DNA of 64,000 bases from Flavonifractor porci (GCF_037572415.1 NZ_JBBHLB010000004.1:256791-320790), one strand, 5' to 3'. Positions 1 through 8,288 are shown, numbered from the stretch's first letter. Translations and numbers: made by a program. Notes: a model not told the origin generated them from the sequence alone.

Positions 1-1
1 G

Positions 2-397
2 CAGACGGTTACCGGCGGCCTGATGGGTACTGCCCCCGAGCTCATCCGCCACTATATTGAACTGCGGGGCATCGGTGTCATCGACGTACGCCGCCTGTTC
101 GGTATGAGTGCTGTTAAGGAAGAGGCGGAGATCGACATGGTCATCAGCCTGGAGCAGTGGAAGGACGGGGCCATGTATGACCGGCTGGGCCTGGAGAACC
201 TGTACACCACCATCCTGGACGTACAGGTGCCCTCTCTCACCATTCCGGTGAAGCCGGGCCGGAATCTGGCGGTCATCATCGAGGTGGCGGCCATGAACAA
301 CCGCCACAAGAAGATGGGCTACAACGCCGCTCTGGAGTTTACCAAGCAGATCAACGAGCACTTTGACCAGGCCATGAGCGCCCAGATGAACAAGTAA
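2..397 (+). CDS. hprK: HPr kinase/phosphorylase, C-terminal part (5' end outside window)
   Basis: This is the last 131 residues of HPr kinase/phosphorylase, which phosphorylates and dephosphorylates Ser-46 of HPr and so sets carbon-catabolite control in Firmicutes. The frame is open from base 2, so the gene enters from the left edge. The family signature is clear (LRGIGVIDVRRLFG, then a conserved VPVxPGRNLAVIIEVAA-like stretch and a C-terminal helix with NRHKKMGYNAA). The P-loop half of the catalytic domain lies outside the window. A matching HPr with Ser at the regulatory position is encoded at 17023-17286. A terminator follows 54 bases after the stop. Confidence 0.93.
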   Translation, partial: QTVTGGLMGTAPELIRHYIELRGIGVIDVRRLFGMSAVKEEAEIDMVISLEQWKDGAMYDRLGLENLYTTILDVQVPSLTIPVKPGRNLAVIIEVAAMNNRHKKMGYNAALEFTKQINEHFDQAMSAQMNK

Positions 398-450
398 TCC
401 CTCAGATCACGGCCCGCCGAGGCGGACTTCGGAGCCAGAGGCCCCGGAGC

Positions 451-469
451 AAAGCCCGGCGGGCTTTTT
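451..469 (+). terminator. Rho-independent terminator after hprK
   Basis: A 7-bp stem AAAGCCC/GGGCTTT with a 3-base loop runs into a short T tract. It ends only about 18 bases before the start of the next gene, so that gene needs read-through or a promoter I cannot see. Confidence 0.7.
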
Positions 470-486
470 AAAGGATGTGACCGCTC

Positions 487-1929
487 TTGACCTTTTTATC
501 CCTGCCCTTCTTCTGCTTCTTTCCGGTGACAGCGCTGGGTTATTTCCTGTTGCCCCGGAAGGTGCGGAACCTGTGGCTGCTGCTGGCCAGCTGGTTTTTC
601 TATCTGTGCGCCAAGCCGGTCTATCTCACCCTGCTGCTCTTTGTGATTCTCACCTCCTATGGAGCGGGGATCGCCTTGGGAAAGAAGAAAAAACAATGGG
701 TGTTGGCGCTCTGCCTGCTGACCGACGTGGTGCTGCTCTTCCTCTTTAAATATGTCAACTTCGCTCTCTCTATGGCGGGAGAAGTTCTTCACGGCATGGG
801 GATTGCCTGGAATATGCCGGTACTGGACATTGTGCTGCCGGTGGGTATCTCCTTCTATCTCTTCCAGGCCATGGGCTATGTGATCGACGTATGGCGGGGT
901 AAGACGGAGGCCCAGGGGAATTTTCTGCTCCACGCTCTGTTTCTCTCCTTCTTCCCTCAGGTGGTGTCCGGCCCGATCGGCCGGGCAGGGGAGCTTATTC
1001 CCCAGTTCCGGGAACCGCATCCCTTTGACTGGAACAAATTCCGGGAGGGGCTGGTGCGCTTTTTATGGGGCGCCTTTCAGAAAATGGTGCTGGCCGACCG
1101 GCTGGCGGTGCTGGTCAACACCATCTTCGGGGCGCCGGAGACCTTTGGCGCGGTGCAGGTGATGGGGGCGGCGGTGGCCTTTTCCCTTCAGATCTACTGT
1201 GATTTCTCCTCCTACACCGACATGGCCCTGGGCGTGGCCCACAGCATGGGCTTCACCCTGCGGGAAAACTTTGACACACCCTATTTTTCCCGGTCCATTG
1301 CGGAATTCTGGCGGCGGTGGCATATGTCCCTGTCCAACTGGTTCCGGGACTACCTCTACATCCCCTTGGGCGGCTCCCGGCGGGGCACTGCCCGGAAATA
1401 TCTGAATGTACTCATCGTTTTTGCCGTCAGCGGCCTGTGGCACGGGGCGGCTATGACCTTTGTAGTGTGGGGCGTGCTCAACGGCCTCTATCAGGTGATG
1501 GGGGCGGTCACCGCACCCCTGCGGGACGGCGGGTACCGGCTGCTCCACATCAGGGAGGACGGTCCCTTCCGGCATGGGGCGCAGGTTCTGATCACCTTCC
1601 TGCTGGCTACGGTGGCCTGGGTGTTCTTCAAGGCCAGCTCCCTGTCCAACGCCCTGGCGGTATTGGGTGGGATGCTCCACGGTCCCCTGTGGGTGCGTCA
1701 GAGCATGGGCCTGGACCGGTGGGAGCTGCTGGTGGCCGCTGCGGGTCTGCTGCTGCTCTTGCTGGTGGATCTGTTGAGCAAGCGGTACAATCTGTGGAAG
1801 GCCTATCTGCAACAGCCCCGGATGGTACGGTGGTGCATCTTATGGGTGCTCCTCTTTGGCTGCCTGATCTTCGGCAGCTATGGAGCGGGGTACGACGCCC
1901 AGGATTTTATGTATGGATTCAGTTTTTAA
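487..1929 (+). CDS. MBOAT-family membrane O-acyltransferase (AlgI/DltB-like)
   Basis: A polytopic membrane protein of 480 residues, the usual length of AlgI/DltB-type MBOAT enzymes, which move acyl groups across the membrane onto extracellular polysaccharide or teichoic acid. About ten hydrophobic segments are visible. The family core includes FxRRWHMSLSNWFRDYLYIPLGGSR and the invariant His in SGLWHGAAMTF near residue 319. The start is TTG at 487, chosen because GGA lies 8 bases upstream and the N-terminus then begins a hydrophobic helix; an overlapping ATG at 477 is in another frame. The SGNH-type protein 16 bases downstream is the classic partner. The acceptor polymer cannot be told from sequence. 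Confidence 0.9.
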   Translation: MTFLSLPFFCFFPVTALGYFLLPRKVRNLWLLLASWFFYLCAKPVYLTLLLFVILTSYGAGIALGKKKKQWVLALCLLTDVVLLFLFKYVNFALSMAGEVLHGMGIAWNMPVLDIVLPVGISFYLFQAMGYVIDVWRGKTEAQGNFLLHALFLSFFPQVVSGPIGRAGELIPQFREPHPFDWNKFREGLVRFLWGAFQKMVLADRLAVLVNTIFGAPETFGAVQVMGAAVAFSLQIYCDFSSYTDMALGVAHSMGFTLRENFDTPYFSRSIAEFWRRWHMSLSNWFRDYLYIPLGGSRRGTARKYLNVLIVFAVSGLWHGAAMTFVVWGVLNGLYQVMGAVTAPLRDGGYRLLHIREDGPFRHGAQVLITFLLATVAWVFFKASSLSNALAVLGGMLHGPLWVRQSMGLDRWELLVAAAGLLLLLLVDLLSKRYNLWKAYLQQPRMVRWCILWVLLFGCLIFGSYGAGYDAQDFMYGFSF

Positions 1930-1944
1930 GGAGGGGATACACCA

Positions 1945-2964
1945 ATGAAGCGCCTGAACAAGGGGAAAGAGTGCTTCTTTGCCCTCCTCTTCCTGCTGCT
2001 GGCGGCAGTGATGGTCAATTTTGTCTCCGATGTTCTTCGGCCCGCCCAGACCATGTACGGTGCCACCTGGAGTTCCTTTCGGGCGGAACCGGAGAACAGC
2101 CTGGACGTGATTTATCTGGGCAGCTCCTTTGCCTACTGCGATTTCAACCCCTCGGTGGTGTATGATGCCTCCGGCCTGACGGGGTATGTGATGGCGGGCT
2201 CGGAACAGCCTCTGTCCATTACCTATTGGTATTTGAAAGAGATTTTCCGCACGCAGTCTCCATCCGCCGTGGTGCTGGAGGGTACCTCTCTGTACTTTAA
2301 GCAGTACCAGAACTATACCCAGCAGAATGTGAGCCAGATGCCCTTCTCGGTCAACAAGCTGGGCGCCATCTTTACGGCGTCTGAGGAAAACCTGCGGACC
2401 GGACTGCTCTTTGACCTGTCTCTCTACCACAGCCGTTGGAAGGAGATGGGCAAAAGCGATCTGAAAAAAGCAGCGGTCCCGGTACAGGGGGACCACTACA
2501 AGGGCTTTACGCCGGTGGATCAGGTGATGGACGGCGTGGGAGAAACCGTGGTGGAGGGCAACCGCACGGTGTCGGAGGAGGACTACGCCGCCAACCTGGT
2601 ATGGCTGGGCAGGATCCTGGACCTCTGCCGGGAGCACGGCGCCCAGCCCATTGTTACATTCAATCCAAGCTATACCCGCTGTACTCAGGAGCAGTACGCC
2701 CGCAATACGGCAGACATTCTGGCCCTGGATGGGGAGGCACTGGTATACAACTGGTCGGACAGCTTCGAGGAGATGGGGCTGATCCCCACAGAGCATCTCT
2801 ATGACGGCGGCCACCTGAACCAGGACGGAGCGGCCATTTTCTCCGCCTGGCTGGGCCGGTTCCTGACCGACGAGGTGGGGCTGGTCCCCAGAACACAGAC
2901 TGCGGAAAATACCGCTGCCTGGGAGGAATCTGCCGCCTGGTGGCGGGAGAAAAACCAGAGCTGA
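1945..2964 (+). CDS. Membrane-anchored SGNH-like O-acylation partner
   Basis: A 339-residue protein with one N-terminal membrane segment (about residues 9-31) and an extracellular domain. It shows a GSS motif at residues 59-61 in YLGSSFAYCDF and a late DGGH motif near residue 287, which together look like the Ser and Asp-His of SGNH hydrolase/acyltransferase folds (DltD, AlgX/AlgJ). It lies 16 bases after the MBOAT gene with a good ribosome site (AGGAGGGG), so the pair very likely forms one transcription unit that moves acyl groups outward and attaches them to a surface glycan. It could instead be a DltD-like chaperone without transferase activity. A strong terminator follows at once. Confidence 0.75.
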   Translation: MKRLNKGKECFFALLFLLLAAVMVNFVSDVLRPAQTMYGATWSSFRAEPENSLDVIYLGSSFAYCDFNPSVVYDASGLTGYVMAGSEQPLSITYWYLKEIFRTQSPSAVVLEGTSLYFKQYQNYTQQNVSQMPFSVNKLGAIFTASEENLRTGLLFDLSLYHSRWKEMGKSDLKKAAVPVQGDHYKGFTPVDQVMDGVGETVVEGNRTVSEEDYAANLVWLGRILDLCREHGAQPIVTFNPSYTRCTQEQYARNTADILALDGEALVYNWSDSFEEMGLIPTEHLYDGGHLNQDGAAIFSAWLGRFLTDEVGLVPRTQTAENTAAWEESAAWWREKNQS

Positions 2965-2968
2965 CTTG

Positions 2969-2997
2969 AAAAACCTCCGGCTTCGGCCGGAGGTTTT
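2969..2997 (+). terminator. Rho-independent terminator after the MBOAT/SGNH pair
   Basis: Perfect stem AAAACCTCCGG/CCGGAGGTTTT with loop CTTCGG, starting 5 bases after the stop codon. Confidence 0.92.
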
Positions 2998-3071
2998 GTC
3001 ACGTTTGGCTTTGCCCAGGTGTATTCCAGGTGAACGCGTTCCAATCCACAAGGCAAGAAGGAGGGAGGAGC

Positions 3072-3572
3072 ATGGAAGGACAGGACAGGGAGGCGCTGGC
3101 CCGACGGCTGGTGGACACTTATTCCGACCAGCTGCTGCGGCTGGCCTATTCGCTGCTGAACAATGTGCCGGACGCACAGGACGTGTGCCAGGAGGCGCTG
3201 CTTAAGGGGCTGGACCACGCCCATGACTTTGAAAGCCGGGAGCACGAGCGGGCGTGGCTTATCCGTGTGACTGTCAATCTGTGTAAAAACTTGCGGCGAA
3301 GTCCCTGGCGCACCCGGACGGTGGGGCTGGATACGGTGGCTGAACAGGCGGCCTTCCAACCGGAAGAGGGGGGCGTGCTGGAGGAGGTCCAGCGGCTGCC
3401 CGCCAAATACCGGGAAGTATTGGTGCTCTATTACTATATGGGCTATAACACCAATGAAATCGCGGAGATCCTGGGTATCCGGGCGGATGCGGTACGGGCC
3501 CGGATGAGCCGGGCCAGACAGAAGCTGAGACTGGGATTGGAGGTACAGGGCTATGGCAAGCTATCGAGATGA
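3072..3572 (+). CDS. ECF-type RNA polymerase sigma factor
   Basis: A 166-residue protein with the two-domain ECF sigma layout: region 2 (about residues 10-75, including SLLNNVPDAQDVCQEALLKG and ERAWLIRVTVNLCKN) and region 4 helix-turn-helix (about 105-155, YYYMGYNTNEIAEILGIRADAVRARMSRARQKL). The start at 3072 is preferred over an in-frame upstream ATG at 3030 because GGAGGGAGGAG ends just before it. The stop overlaps the next gene by 20 bases, a DUF4179-type membrane protein, which is the usual sigma/anti-sigma arrangement. I see no clear autoregulatory promoter in the short leader. Confidence 0.9.
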   Translation: MEGQDREALARRLVDTYSDQLLRLAYSLLNNVPDAQDVCQEALLKGLDHAHDFESREHERAWLIRVTVNLCKNLRRSPWRTRTVGLDTVAEQAAFQPEEGGVLEEVQRLPAKYREVLVLYYYMGYNTNEIAEILGIRADAVRARMSRARQKLRLGLEVQGYGKLSR

Positions 3573-4725
3573 ACTGGACCGGCTGAAATTCTCGCCGGAG
3601 GAAAAGGATGAACTGACCCGACGCCTGACGGCGGAGCGCGCGGCCACAACGGCGCGGCGGATGTGCCTGCCCTACCGGGGACTGGTGGCTGCGGTAGCGG
3701 CTATCTCCCTGCTGGTGGGGGCGGTGGGCGCGGCATCCCTGGCGGGGGTATCTCCTGCCTTCCGGGAACTGTTTGGTATCACCGATGATGCGCAGGCCCT
3801 GCAGCTGGGCGCGGAACAGTTGAATCTGGTCTTTGAGGATCAAAATGGCTCCGGCGCCTCCATCGCCGTCAAAGAGGTGGTCAAGGATCAGGAGCGGGTC
3901 TATGTGCTGCTGGACTTTACCGCTCCGGCAGGGGTAGCGCTTCCCACACCGGAGGAGACTGCGGACGGACGGAACTTCTGGCTGGGGGAGGAAGAGGAAG
4001 ACTGCTCCGCCGCCTTCTATGGAGATGAAAACTGTACCCAGCGGGTGGACCCCCGCAGCTGGGGCTGGGGGTTCCGAGCGGTGGACGACCCGGATACCAC
4101 CGACCAGGTGATCCCCCTGATGCTCCAGATCACCTGCGATGAGACCCTGCCGGAGGAGGCGGCATGGCTAAAGGTCACCCACTTGTCCAACCTGTGGGCA
4201 CTGGAAAACGGGAAAGAGACCCGTGTGCTGTCCGGAATGGACTTTACCCTCGCCATTCCCATTGAGACCACGGCGGAGATCTATTCTTTTGAAGGGCGCT
4301 GCGGCGTAAATCTGAACGGCGTCACGCTGGCCACGGCGGAAAACCTGACCATCTCCCCGGTCAGTGTGGCCATGGATCTGGTAATCCCAGATGGGGCGGC
4401 CTACGATGCCGCCTTCGAGGCCCAGGGCCCCTGGCAGGTGTATGTGCTGCTGGAGGACGGCACCCGGGTGTGGACCGAGTTTGAGCAGGGAAGCGGTGTT
4501 CATGATGTGTTCCAGGATGACGCGGGGCAGACCTTCTTCCGGGCTGACCATGTCCGCTTTGAGCTGGACTCCCCCATTGATGTGGCCCAGATCAAAGATA
4601 TCGTCTTTGTGGGGGACAACAGCCTGGCGTATGGGGAAGAGAAGCATGAGGCGGTGATCCACTTCAGCTTTACCCCCCATTATTTCCGTAATGAGACCTA
4701 CTGGAATCAGGTCAACCAACATTAA
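3553..4725 (+). CDS. DUF4179-type membrane protein, probable anti-sigma partner
   Basis: A 390-residue protein with a short charged cytoplasmic N-terminus (about residues 1-40), one membrane segment near residues 43-64 (LVAAVAAISLLVGAVGAASL) and a large extracellular domain rich in beta-type sequence (FRELFGITDDAQALQLG, then repeated D/E-rich strands). This matches DUF4179 proteins that sit downstream of ECF sigma factors in Clostridia. Translation overlaps the sigma gene by 20 bases, so the products are probably made together. That the N-terminus binds the sigma factor is inferred from position and topology. A terminator follows. Confidence 0.8.
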   Translation: MASYRDELDRLKFSPEEKDELTRRLTAERAATTARRMCLPYRGLVAAVAAISLLVGAVGAASLAGVSPAFRELFGITDDAQALQLGAEQLNLVFEDQNGSGASIAVKEVVKDQERVYVLLDFTAPAGVALPTPEETADGRNFWLGEEEEDCSAAFYGDENCTQRVDPRSWGWGFRAVDDPDTTDQVIPLMLQITCDETLPEEAAWLKVTHLSNLWALENGKETRVLSGMDFTLAIPIETTAEIYSFEGRCGVNLNGVTLATAENLTISPVSVAMDLVIPDGAAYDAAFEAQGPWQVYVLLEDGTRVWTEFEQGSGVHDVFQDDAGQTFFRADHVRFELDSPIDVAQIKDIVFVGDNSLAYGEEKHEAVIHFSFTPHYFRNETYWNQVNQH

Positions 4726-4750
4726 AAAAGTTGCTGCATTCAGGCGTAAA

Positions 4751-4779
4751 AGAGCCCGGGGTACTCCGGGTTCTTTTTT
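4751..4779 (+). terminator. Terminator after sigma/DUF4179 operon
   Basis: Hairpin AGAGCCCGG..CCGGGTTCT with one or two G-T pairs, followed by six T residues. Confidence 0.8.
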
Positions 4780-4802
4780 GTTTTTTTGAGGTGAAAAAAT
4801 CC

Positions 4803-4831
4803 TTGCAAAACTGGAAACACTGTGATATTAT
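4803..4831 (+). promoter_or_regulatory. Sigma-A promoter for rpsB-tsf
   Basis: TTGCAA, 17-base spacer, TATTAT, with TG one base before the -10 (extended -10). Transcription would start near 4838, giving a leader of about 110 bases before rpsB. Confidence 0.7.
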
Positions 4832-4865
4832 ATTCGGGCATGATTACGCACACCCGCGGACGGGG

Positions 4866-4894
4866 GGCCAGGTGCTTCCGCTTGGAGGTTGGCC
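4866..4894 (+). other. Hairpin in the rpsB mRNA leader
   Basis: GGCCA pairs with TGGCC around an inner CTTCC/GGAG stem in the rpsB 5' leader. Ribosomal protein operons are often controlled by such leaders, but I cannot match it to a named S2 leader family, so a role in S2 autoregulation is only a guess. Confidence 0.3.
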
Positions 4895-4946
4895 GGCTCC
4901 GAATGAAACGGGTGGAGGAATCAACAATTAAAGGAGGAATTTTATC

Positions 4947-5672
4947 ATGGCAGTCGTATCTATGAAGCAGCTTCTCGAGGCGGGCGTCCACTTCGGTCAC
5001 CAGACCCGTCGTTGGAACCCCAAAATGGCCACCTATATCTACACCGAGCGCAACGGCATCTATATCATCGACCTGCAGAAGACCGTGAAGAAGCTGGAGG
5101 AGGCCTACAACTTCGTCCGTTCTCTGGGCGAGTCCGGCCAGACCCTGCTGTTTGTGGGCACCAAGAAGCAGGCTCAGGAGGCTATTAAGGAAGAGGCTGA
5201 GCGTGTTGGTATGTACTATGTGAACGCCCGTTGGCTGGGAGGCATGCTCACCAACTTCAAGACCATGCGCGGCCGCGTGGAGCGTCTGAACCAGCTGAAG
5301 AAGATGCAGGAGGACGGCACCTTCGATATGCTGCCCAAGAAGGAAGTCATGAAGCACCTGGGCGAGATCGCCAAGCTGGAGAAGTACCTGGGCGGCGTTG
5401 TGGAGATGAAGAAGCTCCCCGGCGCTCTGTTCGTGGTCGATCCCCGCAAGGAGCGCAACGCCATCAACGAGGCCCGCAAGCTGAACATCCCCATCGTGGC
5501 TATCGTGGACACCAACTGCGACCCCGACGAGATCGACTATGTGATCCCCGGCAACGATGACGCCATCCGCGCCATTAAGCTGATCTCCGGTGTGATGGCC
5601 AACGCCATCCAGGAGGGCAAGCAGGGCCAGGACGCCGCTGAGGAGACCGAGAAGACCGAGGCCGCTGAGTAA
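4947..5672 (+). CDS. rpsB: 30S ribosomal protein S2
   Basis: A 241-residue S2, normal length. It has the family's opening pattern (MKQLLEAGVHFGHQTRRWNPKM), the KKQAQEAIKEEAERVGMYYVN stretch and the C-terminal DEIDYVIPGNDDAIRAIKLI block. S2 sits on the back of the small-subunit head-body junction. The start has AAAGGAGGAAT upstream. An extended -10 promoter lies at 4803-4831 and elongation factor Ts is next, the standard rpsB-tsf pair. Codon use is strongly biased, as expected of a highly expressed gene. A terminator lies between the two genes. Confidence 0.98.
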   Translation: MAVVSMKQLLEAGVHFGHQTRRWNPKMATYIYTERNGIYIIDLQKTVKKLEEAYNFVRSLGESGQTLLFVGTKKQAQEAIKEEAERVGMYYVNARWLGGMLTNFKTMRGRVERLNQLKKMQEDGTFDMLPKKEVMKHLGEIAKLEKYLGGVVEMKKLPGALFVVDPRKERNAINEARKLNIPIVAIVDTNCDPDEIDYVIPGNDDAIRAIKLISGVMANAIQEGKQGQDAAEETEKTEAAE

Positions 5673-5692
5673 TTTACCCGAATGAATGACAG

Positions 5693-5726
5693 GAGCGCCC
5701 GCCCGCGCGGGCGGACGCTCTTTTTT
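5693..5726 (+). terminator. Terminator between rpsB and tsf
   Basis: Long stem GAGCGCCCGCCC../..GGGCGGACGCTC followed by six T residues. Because tsf starts 27 bases later without an obvious promoter of its own, this probably acts as a partial terminator that sets the S2:EF-Ts ratio. Confidence 0.85.
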
Positions 5727-5752
5727 ATAATTGAGATGGAGGTAATGTGATC

Positions 5753-6667
5753 ATGGCAATCACTGCAAAAGACGTACAGGCCCTGCGCGAGATGACCGGC
5801 GTGGGCATGATGGACTGCAAGAAGGCCCTCACTGAGGCCGAGGGCAACATGGACAAAGCTGTTGAGATCCTGCGCGAGAAGGGTCTGGCCGCTTCCCAGA
5901 AGAAGGCCGGCCGCATTGCTGCCGAGGGTATGGCTTATGCCGCTGTTATCGACGGCATGGGTGTGGTGGTCGAGGTCAACGCCGAGACCGACTTCGTGGG
6001 CAAGAACGAGAAGTTCGTGGACTTCGTGAAGGGCGTGGCTGCTGTTGTGGCCGCCAACAAGCCCGCTGACCTGGATGCTCTGCTGGCTCTGCCTTACGGC
6101 AACGGCCACACCGTGCAGGAGGAGCAGCAGGAGATGGTGCTGGTCATCGGCGAGAACATCAAGGTTCGCCGCTTTGCCTTCTTCGCTGAGGGCATTTCCG
6201 TGCCCTATATCCATGCTGGCGGCAAGATCGGCGTGCTGGTCAACCTGGAGACCGATCTGTCCGCTGAGCAGGTGGAGACCATCGGTAAGGACGTGGCCAT
6301 GCAGATCGCCGCTCTGAATCCCCGCTTCTGGGATAAGAGCCAGGTCGACCAGGCTACTCTGGACGAGGAGAAGAAGATCCTGCTGGTTCAGATGGAGAAC
6401 GATCCCAAGATGGCTTCCAAGCCTGAGAAGGTGAAGGAAGGCATTGTGGCCGGCAAGATGGGCAAGTTCTACAAGGAGAACTGCCTGCTGCAGCAGGAGT
6501 TCGTGAAGGACGGCTCCATGACCGTGGAGCAGTATATTGCTTCCGCTGCCAAGGCTCTGGGCGGCGCTGTGAGCTTCAAGAACGCTGTTCGCTTTGAGAA
6601 GGGCGAGGGCATCGAGAAGAAGCAGGAGAACTTCGCTGAGGAGATCGCCAAGCAGCTGGGCAAGTAA
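5753..6667 (+). CDS. tsf: Translation elongation factor Ts
   Basis: A 304-residue EF-Ts, the GDP/GTP exchange factor for EF-Tu. The N-terminal UBA-like domain is plain (DVQALREMTGVGMMDCKKALTE), followed by the TDFVGKNEKF core motif. ATG at 5753 is chosen over the in-frame GTG at 5747 because GGAGG at 5738-5742 is ten bases from the ATG and only four from the GTG. It follows rpsB with an intergenic terminator, so it is probably expressed by read-through. A terminator ends the unit. Confidence 0.97.
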   Translation: MAITAKDVQALREMTGVGMMDCKKALTEAEGNMDKAVEILREKGLAASQKKAGRIAAEGMAYAAVIDGMGVVVEVNAETDFVGKNEKFVDFVKGVAAVVAANKPADLDALLALPYGNGHTVQEEQQEMVLVIGENIKVRRFAFFAEGISVPYIHAGGKIGVLVNLETDLSAEQVETIGKDVAMQIAALNPRFWDKSQVDQATLDEEKKILLVQMENDPKMASKPEKVKEGIVAGKMGKFYKENCLLQQEFVKDGSMTVEQYIASAAKALGGAVSFKNAVRFEKGEGIEKKQENFAEEIAKQLGK

Positions 6668-6721
6668 TTGTGTACTTGTCCCCCCGCAAACAAGCACATT
6701 GTCCCGAAATAATGACTCACA

Positions 6722-6762
6722 AAAGAGTCCGAGGAAATTCGTTTCCCCGGGCTCTTTTTTTG
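6722..6762 (+). terminator. Terminator after tsf
   Basis: AGAGTCCG-GGAAA stem pairs with TTTCC-CGGGCTCT and is followed by a run of seven T residues. Confidence 0.88.
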
Positions 6763-6822
6763 TTTCTTTTTTACTCTTTGTCCGGTTTTTGGCTTGATTT
6801 AGAACTAATTTAGAATTTTTTG

Positions 6823-6945
6823 AGAAAGAGATTGGGCGAGCAACTGGTGGTCAAAATGGTTGGACAAACGACCGTTTTGGAAGGAACGACCACAAATTGC
6901 ATTCAGAGAAACGAAGCGCCGGGCACGGAAGTATCCGGCGCTTTT
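6823..6945 (+). ncRNA. Candidate small RNA between tsf and a GNAT gene
   Basis: This 384-base gap between tsf and the next gene holds a possible promoter (TTGGCT, 16 bases, TAGAAT at 6789-6816), a nested inverted repeat (GTGGTC at 6847-6852 with GACCAC at 6888-6893, and AAAA-GGT with ACC-TTTT inside it) and its own terminator (AGCGCCGG/CCGGCGCT plus five T, 6914-6945). Because tsf already ends at a strong terminator at 6762, the second terminator suggests a separate short transcript of about 120 bases. A 34-codon ORF from the ATG at 6857 runs through the terminator without a good ribosome site, so I prefer an RNA. Confidence 0.35.
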
Positions 6946-6981
6946 TCATGCCGATGAAGTTCTCCTGTGCCTGCCCTGAAC

Positions 6982-7010
6982 TTGACGCAGTCGGGAAAAG
7001 CCCCTATAAT
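6982..7010 (+). promoter_or_regulatory. Sigma-A promoter for the GNAT gene at 7052
   Basis: TTGACG, 17-base spacer, perfect TATAAT. Confidence 0.85.
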
Positions 7011-7051
7011 GAAGGCGTTCCAACAGGCAAAGTACAGATAGGAGGGCTGTC

Positions 7052-7522
7052 ATGGCGGAAGAGATCAAGATTCTGAATCTGGCCGATGTGCCGGAGTACA
7101 TGGAGGAAGTTTCCCAATGGCTGTGGCTGGAGTGGGCCAAGGCCGACGGGTATTCTCTGGAGGAGATCATTTATCGCACAAAGTATGCTTCCCAGCGGGA
7201 TACAGTGCCTCAGATGCTGGTGGCAGTCATGGGAGACAAGCCGGTGGGTGTGGTGTCCCTGTGGCTCAACGATGCCAAGACCAGACAGGACCTGTCGCCC
7301 TGGATGGCTACCCTGTATGTGAAGGATGAGTACCGCAATCTCCACATTGGACAGCGTCTCCAGGCGGCCAGCATTGAGGCCGTTAGAGTGCTGAAGCGCT
7401 ACCCCTGCCTTTATCTGATTACCAAGTTGGAAAACTACTACGAGAAGATCGGATGGAAGTTTGTGGACTACATCCCAGTGGGCGAGGGCGCCACGGAAAA
7501 AGTATATCGTTACGATCTCTAA
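7052..7522 (+). CDS. GNAT-family N-acetyltransferase
   Basis: A 156-residue acetyltransferase of the GNAT fold. The acetyl-CoA binding region is visible as LYVKDEYRNLHIGQRLQAASIEAVRVLK (about residues 88-115), followed by a late strand with ENYYEKIGWKFVDY typical of the motif B tail. The start has AGGAGGGCTGTC upstream, and a near-consensus promoter sits 40 bases before it, so the gene is transcribed alone. A shared terminator separates it from the convergent Crp/Fnr gene. The substrate is unknown. Confidence 0.85.
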   Translation: MAEEIKILNLADVPEYMEEVSQWLWLEWAKADGYSLEEIIYRTKYASQRDTVPQMLVAVMGDKPVGVVSLWLNDAKTRQDLSPWMATLYVKDEYRNLHIGQRLQAASIEAVRVLKRYPCLYLITKLENYYEKIGWKFVDYIPVGEGATEKVYRYDL

Positions 7523-7537
7523 ACCTAAAAATCAAGT

Positions 7538-7573
7538 GAAACGGGCCTGTCGCATCTGCGGCGGGCCCGTTTC
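7538..7573. terminator. Bidirectional terminator between GNAT and Crp/Fnr genes
   Basis: GAAACGGGCC at 7538-7547 pairs with GGGCCCGTTTC at 7563-7573, between two convergent genes. Confidence 0.7.
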
Positions 7574-7577
7574 TGAT

Positions 7578-8258
7578 TTAGGGGCAAGACAGAGCGGAGG
7601 AGTCCTGCGTGAGGGTGAAGCGGTTTCTATCCACCAGAAGTAATCCATCCCGCTGCATTTTGCCCAACTCATTGGACAGGGCGCTGCGCTCCACATTGAG
7701 GTAGTCGGCCAGCTGCTGCCGGTTGAAAGGAATCGTAAAGCTGGGGCTGCCGCTCCGGCGGGCCTGGTAGGATAGATAGGAGAGCAGACGGCCCCGGATG
7801 GTTTTGGAAAAGGTATGGAAGATTTTTCGGGACAAATTCAGATTTTTCTGGGCGGACAAAAGCAGCAGGTTGCGGATCAGCTTGCTGTGGTGGGCACAGG
7901 TGTGGGAGCATACCTGCAGCACCCGATCCACATTGAGGAAGAGGACCTGTGTTCCCTCTGCAGCCACCACATCCACCATCAGCGGTTCTCCGGGCACACA
8001 GGCGTAAGTCTCGGCAAAAATCTGGCCGGGGCCAGCTCTGTCCAGCATGGTGGTGTTGCCCCACAAATCGTCAGTCTGAATCAGAACGCTGCCTGAGAGC
8101 ACCATGCCCAGATCGGTCACATAATCCCCGCTGCGGTAAATTCGATCCCCTTTGGAAAACCCCTTCTCCACTGCCCCCAGGCAGTTCAGCATAGCCTCCG
8201 CCTCCTGGGGAGAAGTGCCTCGGAATAAGGCGGTATTCGCCAGTAAGGTGCCGTTCAT
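7578..8258 (-). CDS. Crp/Fnr-family regulator, likely controls hcp
   Basis: A 226-residue Crp/Fnr regulator: cyclic-nucleotide-like beta barrel (about residues 15-120), dimer helix (125-160) and winged HTH (about 165-215) with NRQQLADYLNVERSALSNELGKM. It has no N-terminal Fnr Cys cluster, although Cys occurs in CSHTCAHH near residue 118-125. It is divergent from hybrid cluster protein, and a perfect 16-base palindrome lies between them. Hcp genes in other anaerobes are controlled by such proteins (HcpR type) in response to nitric oxide, which makes that role likely here. A paralogue of equal length lies at 21521-22201. Confidence 0.88.
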   Translation of the reverse strand: MNGTLLANTALFRGTSPQEAEAMLNCLGAVEKGFSKGDRIYRSGDYVTDLGMVLSGSVLIQTDDLWGNTTMLDRAGPGQIFAETYACVPGEPLMVDVVAAEGTQVLFLNVDRVLQVCSHTCAHHSKLIRNLLLLSAQKNLNLSRKIFHTFSKTIRGRLLSYLSYQARRSGSPSFTIPFNRQQLADYLNVERSALSNELGKMQRDGLLLVDRNRFTLTQDSSALSCP

Positions 8259-8272
8259 CTTTCCCTCCTGAG

Positions 8273-8288
8273 TGTTGTTATAACAACA
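8273..8288. promoter_or_regulatory. Palindromic Crp/Fnr operator upstream of hcp
   Basis: TGTTGTTATAACAACA is a perfect 16-base inverted repeat in the divergent gap. Its centre (8280.5) lies 41.5 bases before the start site predicted from the -10 at 8310-8315, which is the class II activator position. Confidence 0.85.

Noticed and set aside
477..749. An ATG-started 90-codon frame overlapping the MBOAT start
   Set aside because: Different frame from the MBOAT gene; the ATG lies inside the MBOAT ribosome site and the frame has no family resemblance.
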